The notes beneath the pieces are model-generated. The model was not told the origin of the DNA, searched no databases, and worked only from the letters and a program-made list of their open reading frames with translations. From Bacillota bacterium (GTDB lineage: Bacteria > Bacillota > Clostridia > Acetivibrionales > DSM-1351), in contig JAEWSZ010000115.1 in assembly GCA_023397905.1 (NCBI GenBank), forward strand, positions 1-14,440: a stretch of 14,440 bases of DNA, in the 5' to 3' direction. Each line of letters starts with the position of its first letter. The first letter of the stretch is position 1. The position numbers and the translations under genes are program-made. Shown piece by piece: positions 5,366-14,128 of this stretch.

Positions 5366-8260
5366 ATGAAAATTATTAATCTTAAAACCAATCATATCAT
5401 TAATCCTATAGGGTTTAAAATGGATACGCCTTGTTTAAGCTGGGTGACATGCGATACGGATGCCAGGATTCAAACAGGTGCACGTATTCAGGTAGCGCTG
5501 GATGAGGAATTTATGAATATCGTACATGACAGCGGGATAAAAGAAGATATAAATAGTCTTGCGTATGTATTGGATATGGAAATGGCCGCTTGTACCAGGT
5601 ATTATTGGCATGTAAGCGTTTGGGCCGATAATGGAGATACTGTCACAAGTGAGACGGCGTGGTTTGAAACCTCAAAAATGGACACACCCTGGAAGGCCAG
5701 GTGGATAACGCCGGAGTTTGACAAAGAGATACATCCTCTTATGGCAAAGGATTTTATTCTTAACTCCAAGCCTGTATCTGCCAGAGCTTATATATGTGGA
5801 TTGGGGTTGTATGAGATAGAGATTAACGGTATAAAAGTAAGTGGGGAACATCTCACGCCATACTGCAATGCATATGATTTCTGGCTGCAATATCAGACAT
5901 TTGACATCACATCTTATTTGCAGGAATATAAAAACAGAATAGGTATAAGGCTTGGAAACGGATGGTATAAAGGCCGGTTTGGACTTAATGGCGGACAGAC
6001 AGGATTGTATGGAGATGAATTTGCACTTTTATGTGAACTTGTAATTAACTGTGAAGATGGTTCTAAAGTAGTAATTGAAACTGATGAAAGCTTTAAATGC
6101 ATAGAGTCTCCTGTAAGATTCAGCGGCATATACGATGGGGAGGTATATGATGCAAATCTGGCTGTTACTGATTGGAGCAAACCGGAATGTGATAGCGGTA
6201 ATTGGAAAAAGGTGAGAATGATAGATTTAGGCTATGATAAATTAACTCCCCGCCTGAGTCTGCCGGTTGTTGTTAAAGAAAAGCATAAAGTGTATAAAGT
6301 GATACATACCCCTGCAAAGGAAGTGGTACTGGACTTTGGGCAAAATATGACAGGGTGGGTGGAGTTTAAAGCCGATGTACCTAAAGATACAGAACTTATT
6401 TTGCAATACGGGGAGATTTTACAGGACGGTTGTTTTTACCGGGACAATTTACGAAGCGCCAAAGCGGAATATAGATATATATCCGATGGGAAGCCTATAA
6501 AAACAAGGCCATATTTTACATTCTACGGTTTTAGATATGTTAAGCTCATAGGGTTTGGGGAAAGCATTCATTCAGATGATTTTGAGGCATGTGTGCTGTA
6601 TTCGGATATGGAACCGGCGGGTATAATTGAGACGTCAAATCCGCTTGTGAACCGGCTGTTCCTTAATTCGCTGTGGGGACAAAAAGGTAATTTTCTCGAC
6701 GTGCCCACTGATTGTCCGCAGAGGGATGAGCGCCTGGGATGGACAGGGGATACACAGATGTTTGCCGGTACGGCATGCTACAATATGGATTGCGCTGCCT
6801 TTTATAAAAAATATATGTATGATCTCAGGCAGGAACAAAAACCGCTTGGAGGTTCGGTTCCATATGTTGTACCATCCGTAAAACCAAGAATAAGCGGCGG
6901 TATGATTAATGGCCACGGTTCAGCCGCATGGGGGGATGCCGCAACTATTATTCCATGGGTATTATATGAGCGTTATGGTGATAAGGGATTACTGGAGAGA
7001 CATTTTGAAACAATGTGCGGCTGGGTGAATTATATTAAAAAAATTGATGATGAAAATGGCGGTCAAAGGCTTTGGAAAGTTGGATTTCATTTTGGAGACT
7101 GGCTTGCGTTGGACAATCCGGATGAGCTGAGCCGTCTGGGGGGGACTGACAGCTATTTTGTCGCATCGGCGTATTATTGTTATTCTGCAAAGTTAACGTC
7201 AAAAGCTGCAAAGGTATTGGGGGAAACCGATTTAGCCGTTCAGTATGCAAGTCTTGCCCATCAAATTAAAGAAGCGATAATTAAAGAATATTTTACGCCC
7301 GAAGGCAGAAGTGCAATTAATACTCAAACAGCTTTTGTTATAGCACTTTATATGGATCTTGTTCCGGACAGGTTTAAAGAGAGGGTCTCTGAGGATCTGC
7401 GGGAAAGGCTGCATCAGGACAAAGAGTATCTTAAGACGGGATTTGTCGGAACACCATATATTTGCAGGACATTATCTGAATATGGCAGTAATGATTTAGC
7501 TTATGCGCTGCTGCTCAATGATGGTTTCCCCAGTTGGCTCTATGCGGTAAAAATGGGGGCCACTACAATATGGGAACGCTGGAATTCAGTTTTACCGGAC
7601 GGGCGTATAAGCGATACCGGAATGAATTCACTTAACCACTATACATATGGTTCAATAGTTGAATGGATGTACCGGAATATGTGTGGTATCAATCCTATGG
7701 AAGAATATCCCGGCTTTAGACGTATTCGCCTTGTACCACAACCTTATGGACGTATTAAGCGGGCAAAAGCAGAATTTAATTCTCCTATGGGCATGTACAA
7801 AAGCAGCTGGGAGATAACTAAAGAAGGAAAGCTTAAGTTTGAATTTGAAATTCCTTTTAATACCGCAGCGGAACTTATACTTCCGGATGCAGACATGTCA
7901 ACGCTTAAAGTAAATGGAGATTTGGTTTGCAATAGTCAATTAATCATTAAACAATCAGGTAATAATGCCGCAGCCGAGCTTTGTGCAGGTAAATGGCATT
8001 TTGAGTACACACCTGTAAAAGATTATAATTTAAAATATAATATAAATATGCAGCTTAAGGAGCTAATGGCTCACCCTCAGATAAAACCTATTCTTATGGA
8101 TATATTTTCAAAGCTTGGCAATACGGAAGAAAAGGTTATAAAAAATGAATATGGAAGTACGGTAGCTGATATAGCCGCAAATCCTCTATCTTACAAAATA
8201 CTGCGTGATTTTAATATAAATGAACTTGAAGATATATTAAAAACAATAACAGTATTATAA
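5366..8260 (+). CDS. GH78 alpha-L-rhamnosidase, cytoplasmic, with C-terminal extension
   Basis: This 964-aa glycoside hydrolase family 78 enzyme removes terminal alpha-L-rhamnose. An N-terminal Fn3-like module (about 1-105) and beta-sandwich modules including the carbohydrate-binding-like region (about 110-410) precede the (alpha/alpha)6 barrel (about 415-790). The hallmark DVPTDCPQRDERLGWTGD occupies 445-462, with the likely general acid Glu455 and substrate-contacting Asp449 and Asp462. IWERWNS supplies the likely base Glu737. A beta domain follows. A helical tail of about 80 residues (about 885-964) goes beyond the usual family end. No signal peptide or anchor is present, so it should act on imported rhamnosides. 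AAAGGAG lies 8 bases before the ATG. A terminator on each side suggests its own unit or read-through; I see no convincing promoter. No rhamnose isomerase, kinase or aldolase is nearby, so rhamnose is either handled elsewhere or is a decoration removed to free the real substrate. Confidence 0.93.
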   Translation: MKIINLKTNHIINPIGFKMDTPCLSWVTCDTDARIQTGARIQVALDEEFMNIVHDSGIKEDINSLAYVLDMEMAACTRYYWHVSVWADNGDTVTSETAWFETSKMDTPWKARWITPEFDKEIHPLMAKDFILNSKPVSARAYICGLGLYEIEINGIKVSGEHLTPYCNAYDFWLQYQTFDITSYLQEYKNRIGIRLGNGWYKGRFGLNGGQTGLYGDEFALLCELVINCEDGSKVVIETDESFKCIESPVRFSGIYDGEVYDANLAVTDWSKPECDSGNWKKVRMIDLGYDKLTPRLSLPVVVKEKHKVYKVIHTPAKEVVLDFGQNMTGWVEFKADVPKDTELILQYGEILQDGCFYRDNLRSAKAEYRYISDGKPIKTRPYFTFYGFRYVKLIGFGESIHSDDFEACVLYSDMEPAGIIETSNPLVNRLFLNSLWGQKGNFLDVPTDCPQRDERLGWTGDTQMFAGTACYNMDCAAFYKKYMYDLRQEQKPLGGSVPYVVPSVKPRISGGMINGHGSAAWGDAATIIPWVLYERYGDKGLLERHFETMCGWVNYIKKIDDENGGQRLWKVGFHFGDWLALDNPDELSRLGGTDSYFVASAYYCYSAKLTSKAAKVLGETDLAVQYASLAHQIKEAIIKEYFTPEGRSAINTQTAFVIALYMDLVPDRFKERVSEDLRERLHQDKEYLKTGFVGTPYICRTLSEYGSNDLAYALLLNDGFPSWLYAVKMGATTIWERWNSVLPDGRISDTGMNSLNHYTYGSIVEWMYRNMCGINPMEEYPGFRRIRLVPQPYGRIKRAKAEFNSPMGMYKSSWEITKEGKLKFEFEIPFNTAAELILPDADMSTLKVNGDLVCNSQLIIKQSGNNAAAELCAGKWHFEYTPVKDYNLKYNINMQLKELMAHPQIKPILMDIFSKLGNTEEKVIKNEYGSTVADIAANPLSYKILRDFNINELEDILKTITVL

Positions 8261-8270
8261 TATTTAGCAT

Positions 8271-8300
8271 AAAAAGACTGGACTAAGCGCCCAGTTTTTT
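8271..8300 (+). terminator. Rho-independent terminator after the rhamnosidase
   Basis: AAAAAGACTGG (8271-8281) pairs with CCAGTTTTTT (8291-8300) around a 9-base loop, with one internal G-U pair and a six-T run closing the 3' arm. It lies 10 bases after the stop codon. Confidence 0.8.
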
Positions 8301-8366
8301 ATTAATTATAGATAAAGCTAAATGCTATTATTTTAATAGTTATAGGCATGGGGAGGAAAATTTCAT

Positions 8367-10634
8367 ATGAAAGCAAATATTAAGAAAACATTATTCAGAA
8401 AATATGTATCTGCGTTCTTTTTATTTTTTTTAATTCCTTTTAGCGTATTAACATTGTTTCTTAATTTAAGCCTTTATAACAATTTGCAAAAAGAAATCGA
8501 TAGTTATAACCGTAATATTCTTGACCAGGCATCTGTAACTGTATGGAACATTTTTTATGAAGTGCTTGAACTCGCCAACGGCATGAGATTTGATGGTACA
8601 TTAAGGCAGGATACAGATATTCCAAGCGTGAGGGTTAAAATCATTAATGAGCTTGCAAAAAGAAACCAGGATAATGGTTCTATTTCACAAATTAATTTAT
8701 TTTACCCTGATTCGGAATTGGCATTTTCTTCAAGGGGAACTTATAAAACTAAAATACTTGCCGGCAATATAATAGGGGGAAATGAAAAGGAAGCAGAAGC
8801 TTTTTTAAGTAAAATAAGCGCAGTAAATGCTCCGGGATTTCGTAAGATTGACGTGCAATATCATGTCAAGGAGAAGGTTGTTATTCAAAGCAAGCTTTTA
8901 TATATTTATCCGCTGTTAGATTATAATAATAAGATTTTTGCTCATGCAGTTTATGAAATCAATCAGGCTAAAATAATTAAGGCGCTTTCGAATAATACCA
9001 GTGATTTCAGCGACGGCATGTTTATCAGCAACTATGGAATGGAAGACCTGGTTGCCAGTTCCCAGGTAAAAGACGCCTATACATATATGGAAGAAATAAA
9101 AGATGAGGTCAAGCTTGATAATAAAGAGGGACGAATTAAAATTACCAATTTTACATCCGCACTGTATACGGTACTTCCCAATTCGGATTTGGTAATATTC
9201 AATATAGTAGATAGATCCGCCGCCTTATCAGGGTTTTTAAAGAAAAATATTATCTTGCTGGTTTCTTTTAGCATATTGGCTGTAGTAGGATATATTATGT
9301 CTGTTTTTATTGGAAGACGGTACTACCGCCCTATTCAGCAGTTATTACAATATGTCAGCAGCGGGGATGAGATTAAGGGACAAACCAATGAATTGCTGTT
9401 TATAAGGCAGCAGTTTGATAAAGTCAACGAAATGCGAATGGCTCTTGCAAAAGAATTGGAAAAGAAGATGCCGTTAGTGGAAGAGCATTTAGTAACAGGA
9501 TTGTTGTACCAAAATATATATGATAATAAAAAAGAAGATGTTATCCATACTATGATAGAAAAACAGATCTCGGGAAAATATTACAGAGTGGTATCTATCA
9601 CTCAAAAAGGAAGCAATAATAATATTCAAAAAGTTTATTTTGAAAACTTGAATTTTATCAGAGAGCTTTTCGGGACAGACTATCTGGTATATAGCTCATT
9701 TCTTTATTATTATGAAGCGATAGCCATTATTTTCATTTTTGATAAAGAGCCTGATGAGAATGCTGAAAAACTTATCAGTAAAAAGATTATAGAATTTTTT
9801 TTAAAAAAATATAATTATAAGATAATTATTGGCTTTGGAAACATATATAACAAGGAAGAAGATATTCATACCTCTTTTCTTGAATCTATTACTTCAATGC
9901 GTCAGCAGCAGATAAATCCCAATTTTCCTATCCGTCTGAAAATGGAAGACGAAAAATTTTTATACAAAAAAGGCAGCATATATCAAACTGAATATATTAT
10001 AGAGTTAAACCAATGTATTAAGACAGGGGATAGTACTAAAATTGACAAAATCATTGAAGAAATTATTATAAATCTGGAACAGATGGAAGTTCCAAGCTAT
10101 ATTTTGAGCATGGTTTGTTATGATATTATCAACAATATTATTAAATCAGTCAATAAAACAGATATTTCGGTCTCTGAAACAGATATTTTCGAGCTTACAA
10201 ATTTTAAAACTATTCAGGAATTCGGAAATAAGTTCAAAGAACTTCTGCACGTCATTTGCCAGGATGTTAAGCAATCTATAAAAGAAAATAAAAATGAACT
10301 CGAAAAAAGAGTTGAGAAATATATTGATGAAAATTTTACGGACAGTGAAATCAGCCTTGTGAAGATGGCTGATGATTTTAAGTTTTCACCCAGTTATTTA
10401 AGTAAATTTATTACCTGTAATTTTAATTCAAGTTTTTCGGATATTATAACTGCTAAGAGAATGGAATACATTAAGGATAAATTGCAGACAACCGATAATC
10501 CCGTTACTCAAATTGCTCAGGAAAGCGGATATTCAAATATTTCTAATTTTATGCGCAGATTCAAGGGTATCGAGGGTGTAACGCCCGGTCAATACCGGTT
10601 AATGTATTCTCAGAGCAATCATTTTCAGAGATGA
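8367..10634 (+). CDS. Transmembrane AraC-family transcriptional regulator
   Basis: This 755-aa one-component regulator has the layout common in Firmicute carbohydrate loci. A membrane helix lies near the N-terminus (about 12-35, FFLFFLIPFSVLTLFLN). A predicted extracellular Cache-like sensor region follows (about 36-288), then a second membrane helix (about 290-316, IILLVSFSILAVVGYIMSVF). A cytoplasmic linker/middle region leads to a C-terminal AraC/XylS double helix-turn-helix (about 650-750, with SLVKMADDFKFSPSYLSKF and PVTQIAQESGYSNISNFMRR, ending RFKGIEGVTPGQYR). GGGGAGGA precedes the ATG. It probably senses an external sugar or a ligand-loaded binding protein and activates transcription. 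The duplicated control regions in front of the catabolic and importer operons are the obvious targets, though I see no copy in front of its own gene. Family and topology are clear; ligand and targets are inferred. Confidence 0.92.
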   Translation: MKANIKKTLFRKYVSAFFLFFLIPFSVLTLFLNLSLYNNLQKEIDSYNRNILDQASVTVWNIFYEVLELANGMRFDGTLRQDTDIPSVRVKIINELAKRNQDNGSISQINLFYPDSELAFSSRGTYKTKILAGNIIGGNEKEAEAFLSKISAVNAPGFRKIDVQYHVKEKVVIQSKLLYIYPLLDYNNKIFAHAVYEINQAKIIKALSNNTSDFSDGMFISNYGMEDLVASSQVKDAYTYMEEIKDEVKLDNKEGRIKITNFTSALYTVLPNSDLVIFNIVDRSAALSGFLKKNIILLVSFSILAVVGYIMSVFIGRRYYRPIQQLLQYVSSGDEIKGQTNELLFIRQQFDKVNEMRMALAKELEKKMPLVEEHLVTGLLYQNIYDNKKEDVIHTMIEKQISGKYYRVVSITQKGSNNNIQKVYFENLNFIRELFGTDYLVYSSFLYYYEAIAIIFIFDKEPDENAEKLISKKIIEFFLKKYNYKIIIGFGNIYNKEEDIHTSFLESITSMRQQQINPNFPIRLKMEDEKFLYKKGSIYQTEYIIELNQCIKTGDSTKIDKIIEEIIINLEQMEVPSYILSMVCYDIINNIIKSVNKTDISVSETDIFELTNFKTIQEFGNKFKELLHVICQDVKQSIKENKNELEKRVEKYIDENFTDSEISLVKMADDFKFSPSYLSKFITCNFNSSFSDIITAKRMEYIKDKLQTTDNPVTQIAQESGYSNISNFMRRFKGIEGVTPGQYRLMYSQSNHFQR

Positions 10635-10709
10635 CTGAATTTGGTTATATCTAACAAAAATAGGTCAAATAAGCTTTAAATTATGTATAAAATATCTAAA
10701 TACAATGTA

Positions 10710-10746
10710 TTCATAAAAAGCAAATCTAATAGAACATGAAACTATA
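10710..10746 (+). promoter_or_regulatory. Candidate activator-binding site upstream of the importer promoter
   Basis: This 37-base block differs by one base from 426-462 and sits at the same distance from the -35 box. Strong conservation of non-coding sequence beside a promoter, next to an AraC-type gene, makes it the best operator candidate. Binding has not been shown. Confidence 0.6.
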
Positions 10747-10766
10747 CTGTGAACAATTATTGCAAA

Positions 10767-10795
10767 TTGACGAATAGTTTAACGGTTGATAAGAT
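10767..10795 (+). promoter_or_regulatory. Sigma-70/SigA-type promoter of the importer operon
   Basis: TTGACG (10767-10772), a 17-base spacer and TAAGAT (10790-10795) match the promoter at 483-511. The leader to the GTG start is about 100 bases, longer than in the catabolic operon, and contains a small hairpin directly before the ribosome site. Confidence 0.82.
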
Positions 10796-10866
10796 GACAG
10801 CATTTAGAACAGCATGTTTTAAACTTGTGACGAAGAGTTAAAACGTGTTGGAGAAAATATATAAGA

Positions 10867-10884
10867 TATGTACGGCAGTACATA
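10867..10884 (+). other. Small hairpin directly upstream of the binding-protein ribosome site
   Basis: TATGTAC (10867-10873) and GTACATA (10878-10884) form a perfect 7-bp stem with a GGCA loop, ending 2 bases before AAAGGGG. It is in the leader of the importer mRNA and could protect the 5' region or tune translation. It may also be chance. Confidence 0.45.
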
Positions 10885-10902
10885 CGAAAGGGGAAAATAG
10901 TT

Positions 10903-12246
10903 GTGAAGAGGAAAAAATTGTTAGCAGCAGTATTGGGATTTGCAATGGCTTTTATTTCTCTTACCGGATGCGGAGGGGGTAACTCGTCTGCTTCAAATTC
11001 AAAGGAAGCGGATAGTAGTTCCACCGGTGAAATTGTAACGATCAAAGTATTGGACGGATTTAATGGGGGACAAAGTTCAGTTGCCGTTTTTGAAGCAGAA
11101 AATCAAAATATTAAAGTAGATTATGAATACGTAGTAGCGGAAAATTTTTATGGTAAATTCTCCGCAATGGTTGCAGCTGGTGAAGCACCCGATGTAGTTT
11201 GGGCACAGTCAGGCTTTTTTGTAGATCAGGTTAAAAGCGGTTTGCTTCTTGATCTTACCGAAGAGCTCAAAGGACAAAACTATGAAGGAGATGCCGTATG
11301 GCAAGAAACCTTTGTACCAGAGTTGCTTGATAACTGCAGAGGGCTTTTAAGAGTACTTGGAGATGACTATACTTCTAAAAATTTTGGAGTACCTTATACA
11401 ATGACATCTATTGCAATTGTGTATGACAAAGCGCTGTTTGATAAACTTGGACTCAAGGCACCTACTACTTATGAAGAGTTCACTAAGGTGAATAATACAT
11501 TAAAAGAAAACGGATATACACCGCTGTCAATGATTCAGGACTGGATGGACTGGTATCCAAGGCTTTTCTGGGATCAATACTGCAGAGATGTTCTCGATAA
11601 AGATCCAAAGGCTTTTGAAGATGGAACTATGACTTTTAAGGATCCGGCTGTATATAAAGGATTGGAAAGTTTTAAAGAGATGTGGGATAAGGGTTGGTTC
11701 CCGGAATCAGGTATCACTGATACACGCGAGACCATGCAGCAATTATTTGTGCAGGGCAAGGTAGCACAGGTGGCGACAGTGCCAAACATACTTTCATACA
11801 TGGCGGATAATGTGCCGGAAGGGGTAGAACTTGCTTCATATGCATTCCCCGGTATTGCCGGTAAGCCCAGCCGTTCACTTGGAGGTGCAAGCCACGCTTA
11901 CGGTATCAGCAAGGACAGTAAACATCAGGCTGAAGCTCTCAGGTATATAAAATTCCTTACGTCTAAGACAAACTTTACTCAAGAGTATGCAAAGTATTAT
12001 AACTCCGGCCTTGTTAATGTTAAGAGGGATCCTTCTCTTGATCAATTCCTCCAGGGTTTTACAGATGCGGCCAAAGGGGGATTTTCACCGGATATATATG
12101 TGCCTGTAAATGCCACTCCGGAATTAAGTAATGCCAGCAAAACAGATATTCTTCCTAACTATTTGCTGGGAAAATATGATATTGATAAAGTAACAGATGA
12201 ATATCAGAAAATTTATCAAGAATCTTATTTAAATAATCTTAAATAA
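10903..12246 (+). CDS. Sugar ABC transporter substrate-binding lipoprotein (CUT1)
   Basis: This 447-aa extracellular solute-binding protein of the family-1 (MalE/UgpB-like, CUT1) type starts at GTG, with AAAGGGG 9 bases upstream. The signal peptide has a basic start (KRKK), a hydrophobic core and the lipobox LTGC, so cleavage and lipidation at Cys23 are expected. A Ser/Gly/Asn-rich linker follows to about residue 42. The mature part shows usual family features such as VWAQSGFFVDQVKSGLLLDL near the first third and repeated Trp/Tyr residues (LSMIQDWMDWYPRLFWDQY) likely to line a sugar site. It captures the substrate outside the membrane and delivers it to the two permeases downstream. CUT1 systems usually import oligosaccharides, glycosides or modified sugars. 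The ligand cannot be read from sequence, but the rhamnosidase and sugar-acid genes suggest a rhamnosyl or uronic-type compound. Confidence 0.93.
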   Translation: MKRKKLLAAVLGFAMAFISLTGCGGGNSSASNSKEADSSSTGEIVTIKVLDGFNGGQSSVAVFEAENQNIKVDYEYVVAENFYGKFSAMVAAGEAPDVVWAQSGFFVDQVKSGLLLDLTEELKGQNYEGDAVWQETFVPELLDNCRGLLRVLGDDYTSKNFGVPYTMTSIAIVYDKALFDKLGLKAPTTYEEFTKVNNTLKENGYTPLSMIQDWMDWYPRLFWDQYCRDVLDKDPKAFEDGTMTFKDPAVYKGLESFKEMWDKGWFPESGITDTRETMQQLFVQGKVAQVATVPNILSYMADNVPEGVELASYAFPGIAGKPSRSLGGASHAYGISKDSKHQAEALRYIKFLTSKTNFTQEYAKYYNSGLVNVKRDPSLDQFLQGFTDAAKGGFSPDIYVPVNATPELSNASKTDILPNYLLGKYDIDKVTDEYQKIYQESYLNNLK

Positions 12247-12256
12247 AAGTTGATTT

Positions 12257-12303
12257 GAGTGGAGATAATTCTTTGCGAAAGTAATTAATTTTCTCCACTC
12301 TTT
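12257..12303 (+). other. Large stem-loop between binding protein and permease genes
   Basis: GAGTGGAGA (12257-12265) pairs perfectly with TCTCCACTC (12292-12300). The 26-base interior can fold again as CTTT-GCG-AAAG with flanking AATT pairing. Only a short TTT follows. Such structures after binding-protein genes commonly let most transcripts end or be protected there, so that the binding protein is made in excess over the permeases. Partial terminator/processing element is the likely role. Confidence 0.75.
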
Positions 12304-12348
12304 AATTAAAAGCTATGATTGAAATAGTATGCTATAGGGGGCTGGAGT

Positions 12349-13257
12349 GTGAAAAAAGTCACTTTTAAGGAAAAGACAAAAGAAAGTATCTCTGCTTATA
12401 TTATAATAGCACCTACTGTTATTTCCTTTTTTATTTTTCTGTATATTCCTTTTATTAATGCAATAAAGATAAGCTTCTATAAATATAATGGGCTTGGTGA
12501 ATTAACAGATTTTGTAGCATTAAAAAATTTCATAAAGATTCTTACGGATACTAAATTTTATCAATCTTTGGGCAATACGTTTGTACTGATGGCGGCAGGG
12601 ATTTGCGCTGCCATTCCCATAGGTTTTCTTTTAGCCTATGTTCTTTATATGGATATTCCGGGGAAAAAACTATTTAATACTGCATTATTTATCCCATACT
12701 TAATTTCAATGGTTGTTGTAGGAAGTATCTGGAGAATTATTTATGATCCGACTATTGGTCCGCTCAATCAATTTTTGGAGATGATAGGATTAAAGCATTT
12801 GGCATTGCCCTGGCTTAGCAGGCAGAGTACTTCATTATGGGCTATTGCGGTTACCTGGGTATGGAGGTCGGTTCCGTTTAATATGCTTATCATGTATGCA
12901 AACATTTTGAAAATGCCGGTTGATATGATTGAAGCAGCAGATATTGATGGAGCCGGTTCGGCCAAAAAGTTACGTTATGTCATCATCCCTTATCTGGCTT
13001 CTTCATTTAACGTATTAATTATGCTGACAGTCACAAATACTTTACGTATTTTTGATCTTGTCTGGGTCATGACAAAGGGCGGCCCCGGAGGCGCAACGGA
13101 AGTCATTACCTCTTACATATACCGCAAAGCGTTCAATGTTCTGGACTTTGGGGGAGGAACGGCGGCATCTATAATACTTATGGTAATTATGATTGGTATT
13201 ATGATAGTCTCTACAATTTTAAAAAATTTAAGAGCAGAAGGGGAAGCATATGAATAA
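12349..13257 (+). CDS. Sugar ABC transporter permease, MalF/UgpA type
   Basis: This 302-aa inner-membrane permease has about six hydrophobic helices, beginning with YIIIAPTVISFFIFLYIPF at about 18-36. It starts at GTG with AGGGGG 7 bases upstream. The ABC-importer EAA loop is at about 195 (EAADIDGAG, then IIPYL), which contacts the ATPase. The KGGPGGATEV segment near residue 245 is typical of the MalF/UgpA half of CUT1 importers. It forms the channel with the next gene, whose start it overlaps by 8 bases. It is separated from the binding-protein gene by about 100 bases containing a stem-loop. No ATPase gene lies here; such systems usually share an MsmK/UgpC-type ATPase encoded elsewhere. Confidence 0.94.
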   Translation: MKKVTFKEKTKESISAYIIIAPTVISFFIFLYIPFINAIKISFYKYNGLGELTDFVALKNFIKILTDTKFYQSLGNTFVLMAAGICAAIPIGFLLAYVLYMDIPGKKLFNTALFIPYLISMVVVGSIWRIIYDPTIGPLNQFLEMIGLKHLALPWLSRQSTSLWAIAVTWVWRSVPFNMLIMYANILKMPVDMIEAADIDGAGSAKKLRYVIIPYLASSFNVLIMLTVTNTLRIFDLVWVMTKGGPGGATEVITSYIYRKAFNVLDFGGGTAASIILMVIMIGIMIVSTILKNLRAEGEAYE

Positions 13258-14083
13258 AAAACAGAGCCTCTTCCAAATTATTTTGTTTGGTATAATGCTT
13301 ATTTTTGCGTTTATATCCATATATCCTCTGATCTGGGTGGTTATTCAATCTTTTAAAACTGAAACAGAATTTTTAAGCAGTATCTGGACGTTGCCTCAAA
13401 ATCTGCGTTTGAAAAATTATGATTATGTTTGGAATACCGCCGGTTTAAGCAGAAGCTTTATGAATAGCATCTGGGTAACGCTCACTACAACTGTTTTAGA
13501 AATAGCTTTTATCTCACTGGCAGGTTTTGCGTTTGCGAAGCTCCGATTTAAGTTCAAGAAGTTTTTCTATTATTACATTATTTTAAATTTGTTAATTCCA
13601 ACTCCGATCATTTTATTACCTATGTTTTTAATGGTTCGTAACCTTGGCATTATTAATACGCTTCCGGCTTTGATGTTCCCATATTTCCAGGGTTTTGCCC
13701 CTTTGGGGTTAATTATTACAACAAATTATTTTGAAAGTATTCCTGACGAATTGATGGAAGCGGCTAAACTGGATGGCTGCAGTATTTTTCGGATATTTTT
13801 TTCCGTGATGTTTCCACTGGCCAAACCGATTGCAGCTACTATGGCGATTCTGGGAAGCATGCAGGCATGGAACGAATATATTTGGGCTTTAATTTCAATT
13901 ACCGATACCGCCAGATACACTCTTCCCGTGGGTGTTGCAACGCTTAATGACAGTACTTCGGTTATAGGCTATACACCGGTTTTTGCAGCACTTTCAATTA
14001 GTTCTGTAGTTATTGTAATGATTTATCTTGTACTTCAAAAACAATTTGTCAAATCAATTGCAGCAGGTGCTGTAAAAGGTTGA
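13250..14083 (+). CDS. Sugar ABC transporter permease, MalG/UgpE type
   Basis: This 277-aa inner-membrane permease is the second channel subunit. Its ATG overlaps the end of the preceding permease by 8 bases, so translation is probably coupled, with AAGGGG just upstream. The first helix covers about 8-30. The EAA loop is at about 170 (EAAKLDGCSIFRIF, followed by FPLAKP), and SIYPLIWVVIQSFK near residue 24 is typical of the MalG half. The C-terminal KSIAAGAVKG is the usual CUT1 ending. It acts with the binding protein and first permease to import the pathway substrate. Only 45 bases with no terminator separate it from the glycerate kinase gene, so the two are likely co-transcribed. Confidence 0.94.
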   Translation: MNKKQSLFQIILFGIMLIFAFISIYPLIWVVIQSFKTETEFLSSIWTLPQNLRLKNYDYVWNTAGLSRSFMNSIWVTLTTTVLEIAFISLAGFAFAKLRFKFKKFFYYYIILNLLIPTPIILLPMFLMVRNLGIINTLPALMFPYFQGFAPLGLIITTNYFESIPDELMEAAKLDGCSIFRIFFSVMFPLAKPIAATMAILGSMQAWNEYIWALISITDTARYTLPVGVATLNDSTSVIGYTPVFAALSISSVVIVMIYLVLQKQFVKSIAAGAVKG

Positions 14084-14128
14084 TTACGGGTTTATTCTTT
14101 AAGCAATTGAAGGAGGTGGCAGAGGATA

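Larger units (their letters stand above)
10654..10824 (+). repeat. Long control-region repeat, copy B
   Basis: This is the partner of 369-540, in the same orientation and about 10.3 kb away. It carries the same -35 and -10 boxes with the same 17-base spacing, the same upstream 37-base block and the same GCAAAT pair 42 bases apart. Similarity begins around ACAAAAATAGGT and fades about 30 bases after the -10 box. It fills most of the 268-base gap between the regulator and the importer. Confidence 0.9.

Noticed and set aside
8301..8366. A third copy of the control-region repeat ahead of the regulator gene
   Set aside because: The 66 bases are AT-rich but contain neither the 37-base block nor the TTGACG/TAAGAT pair.
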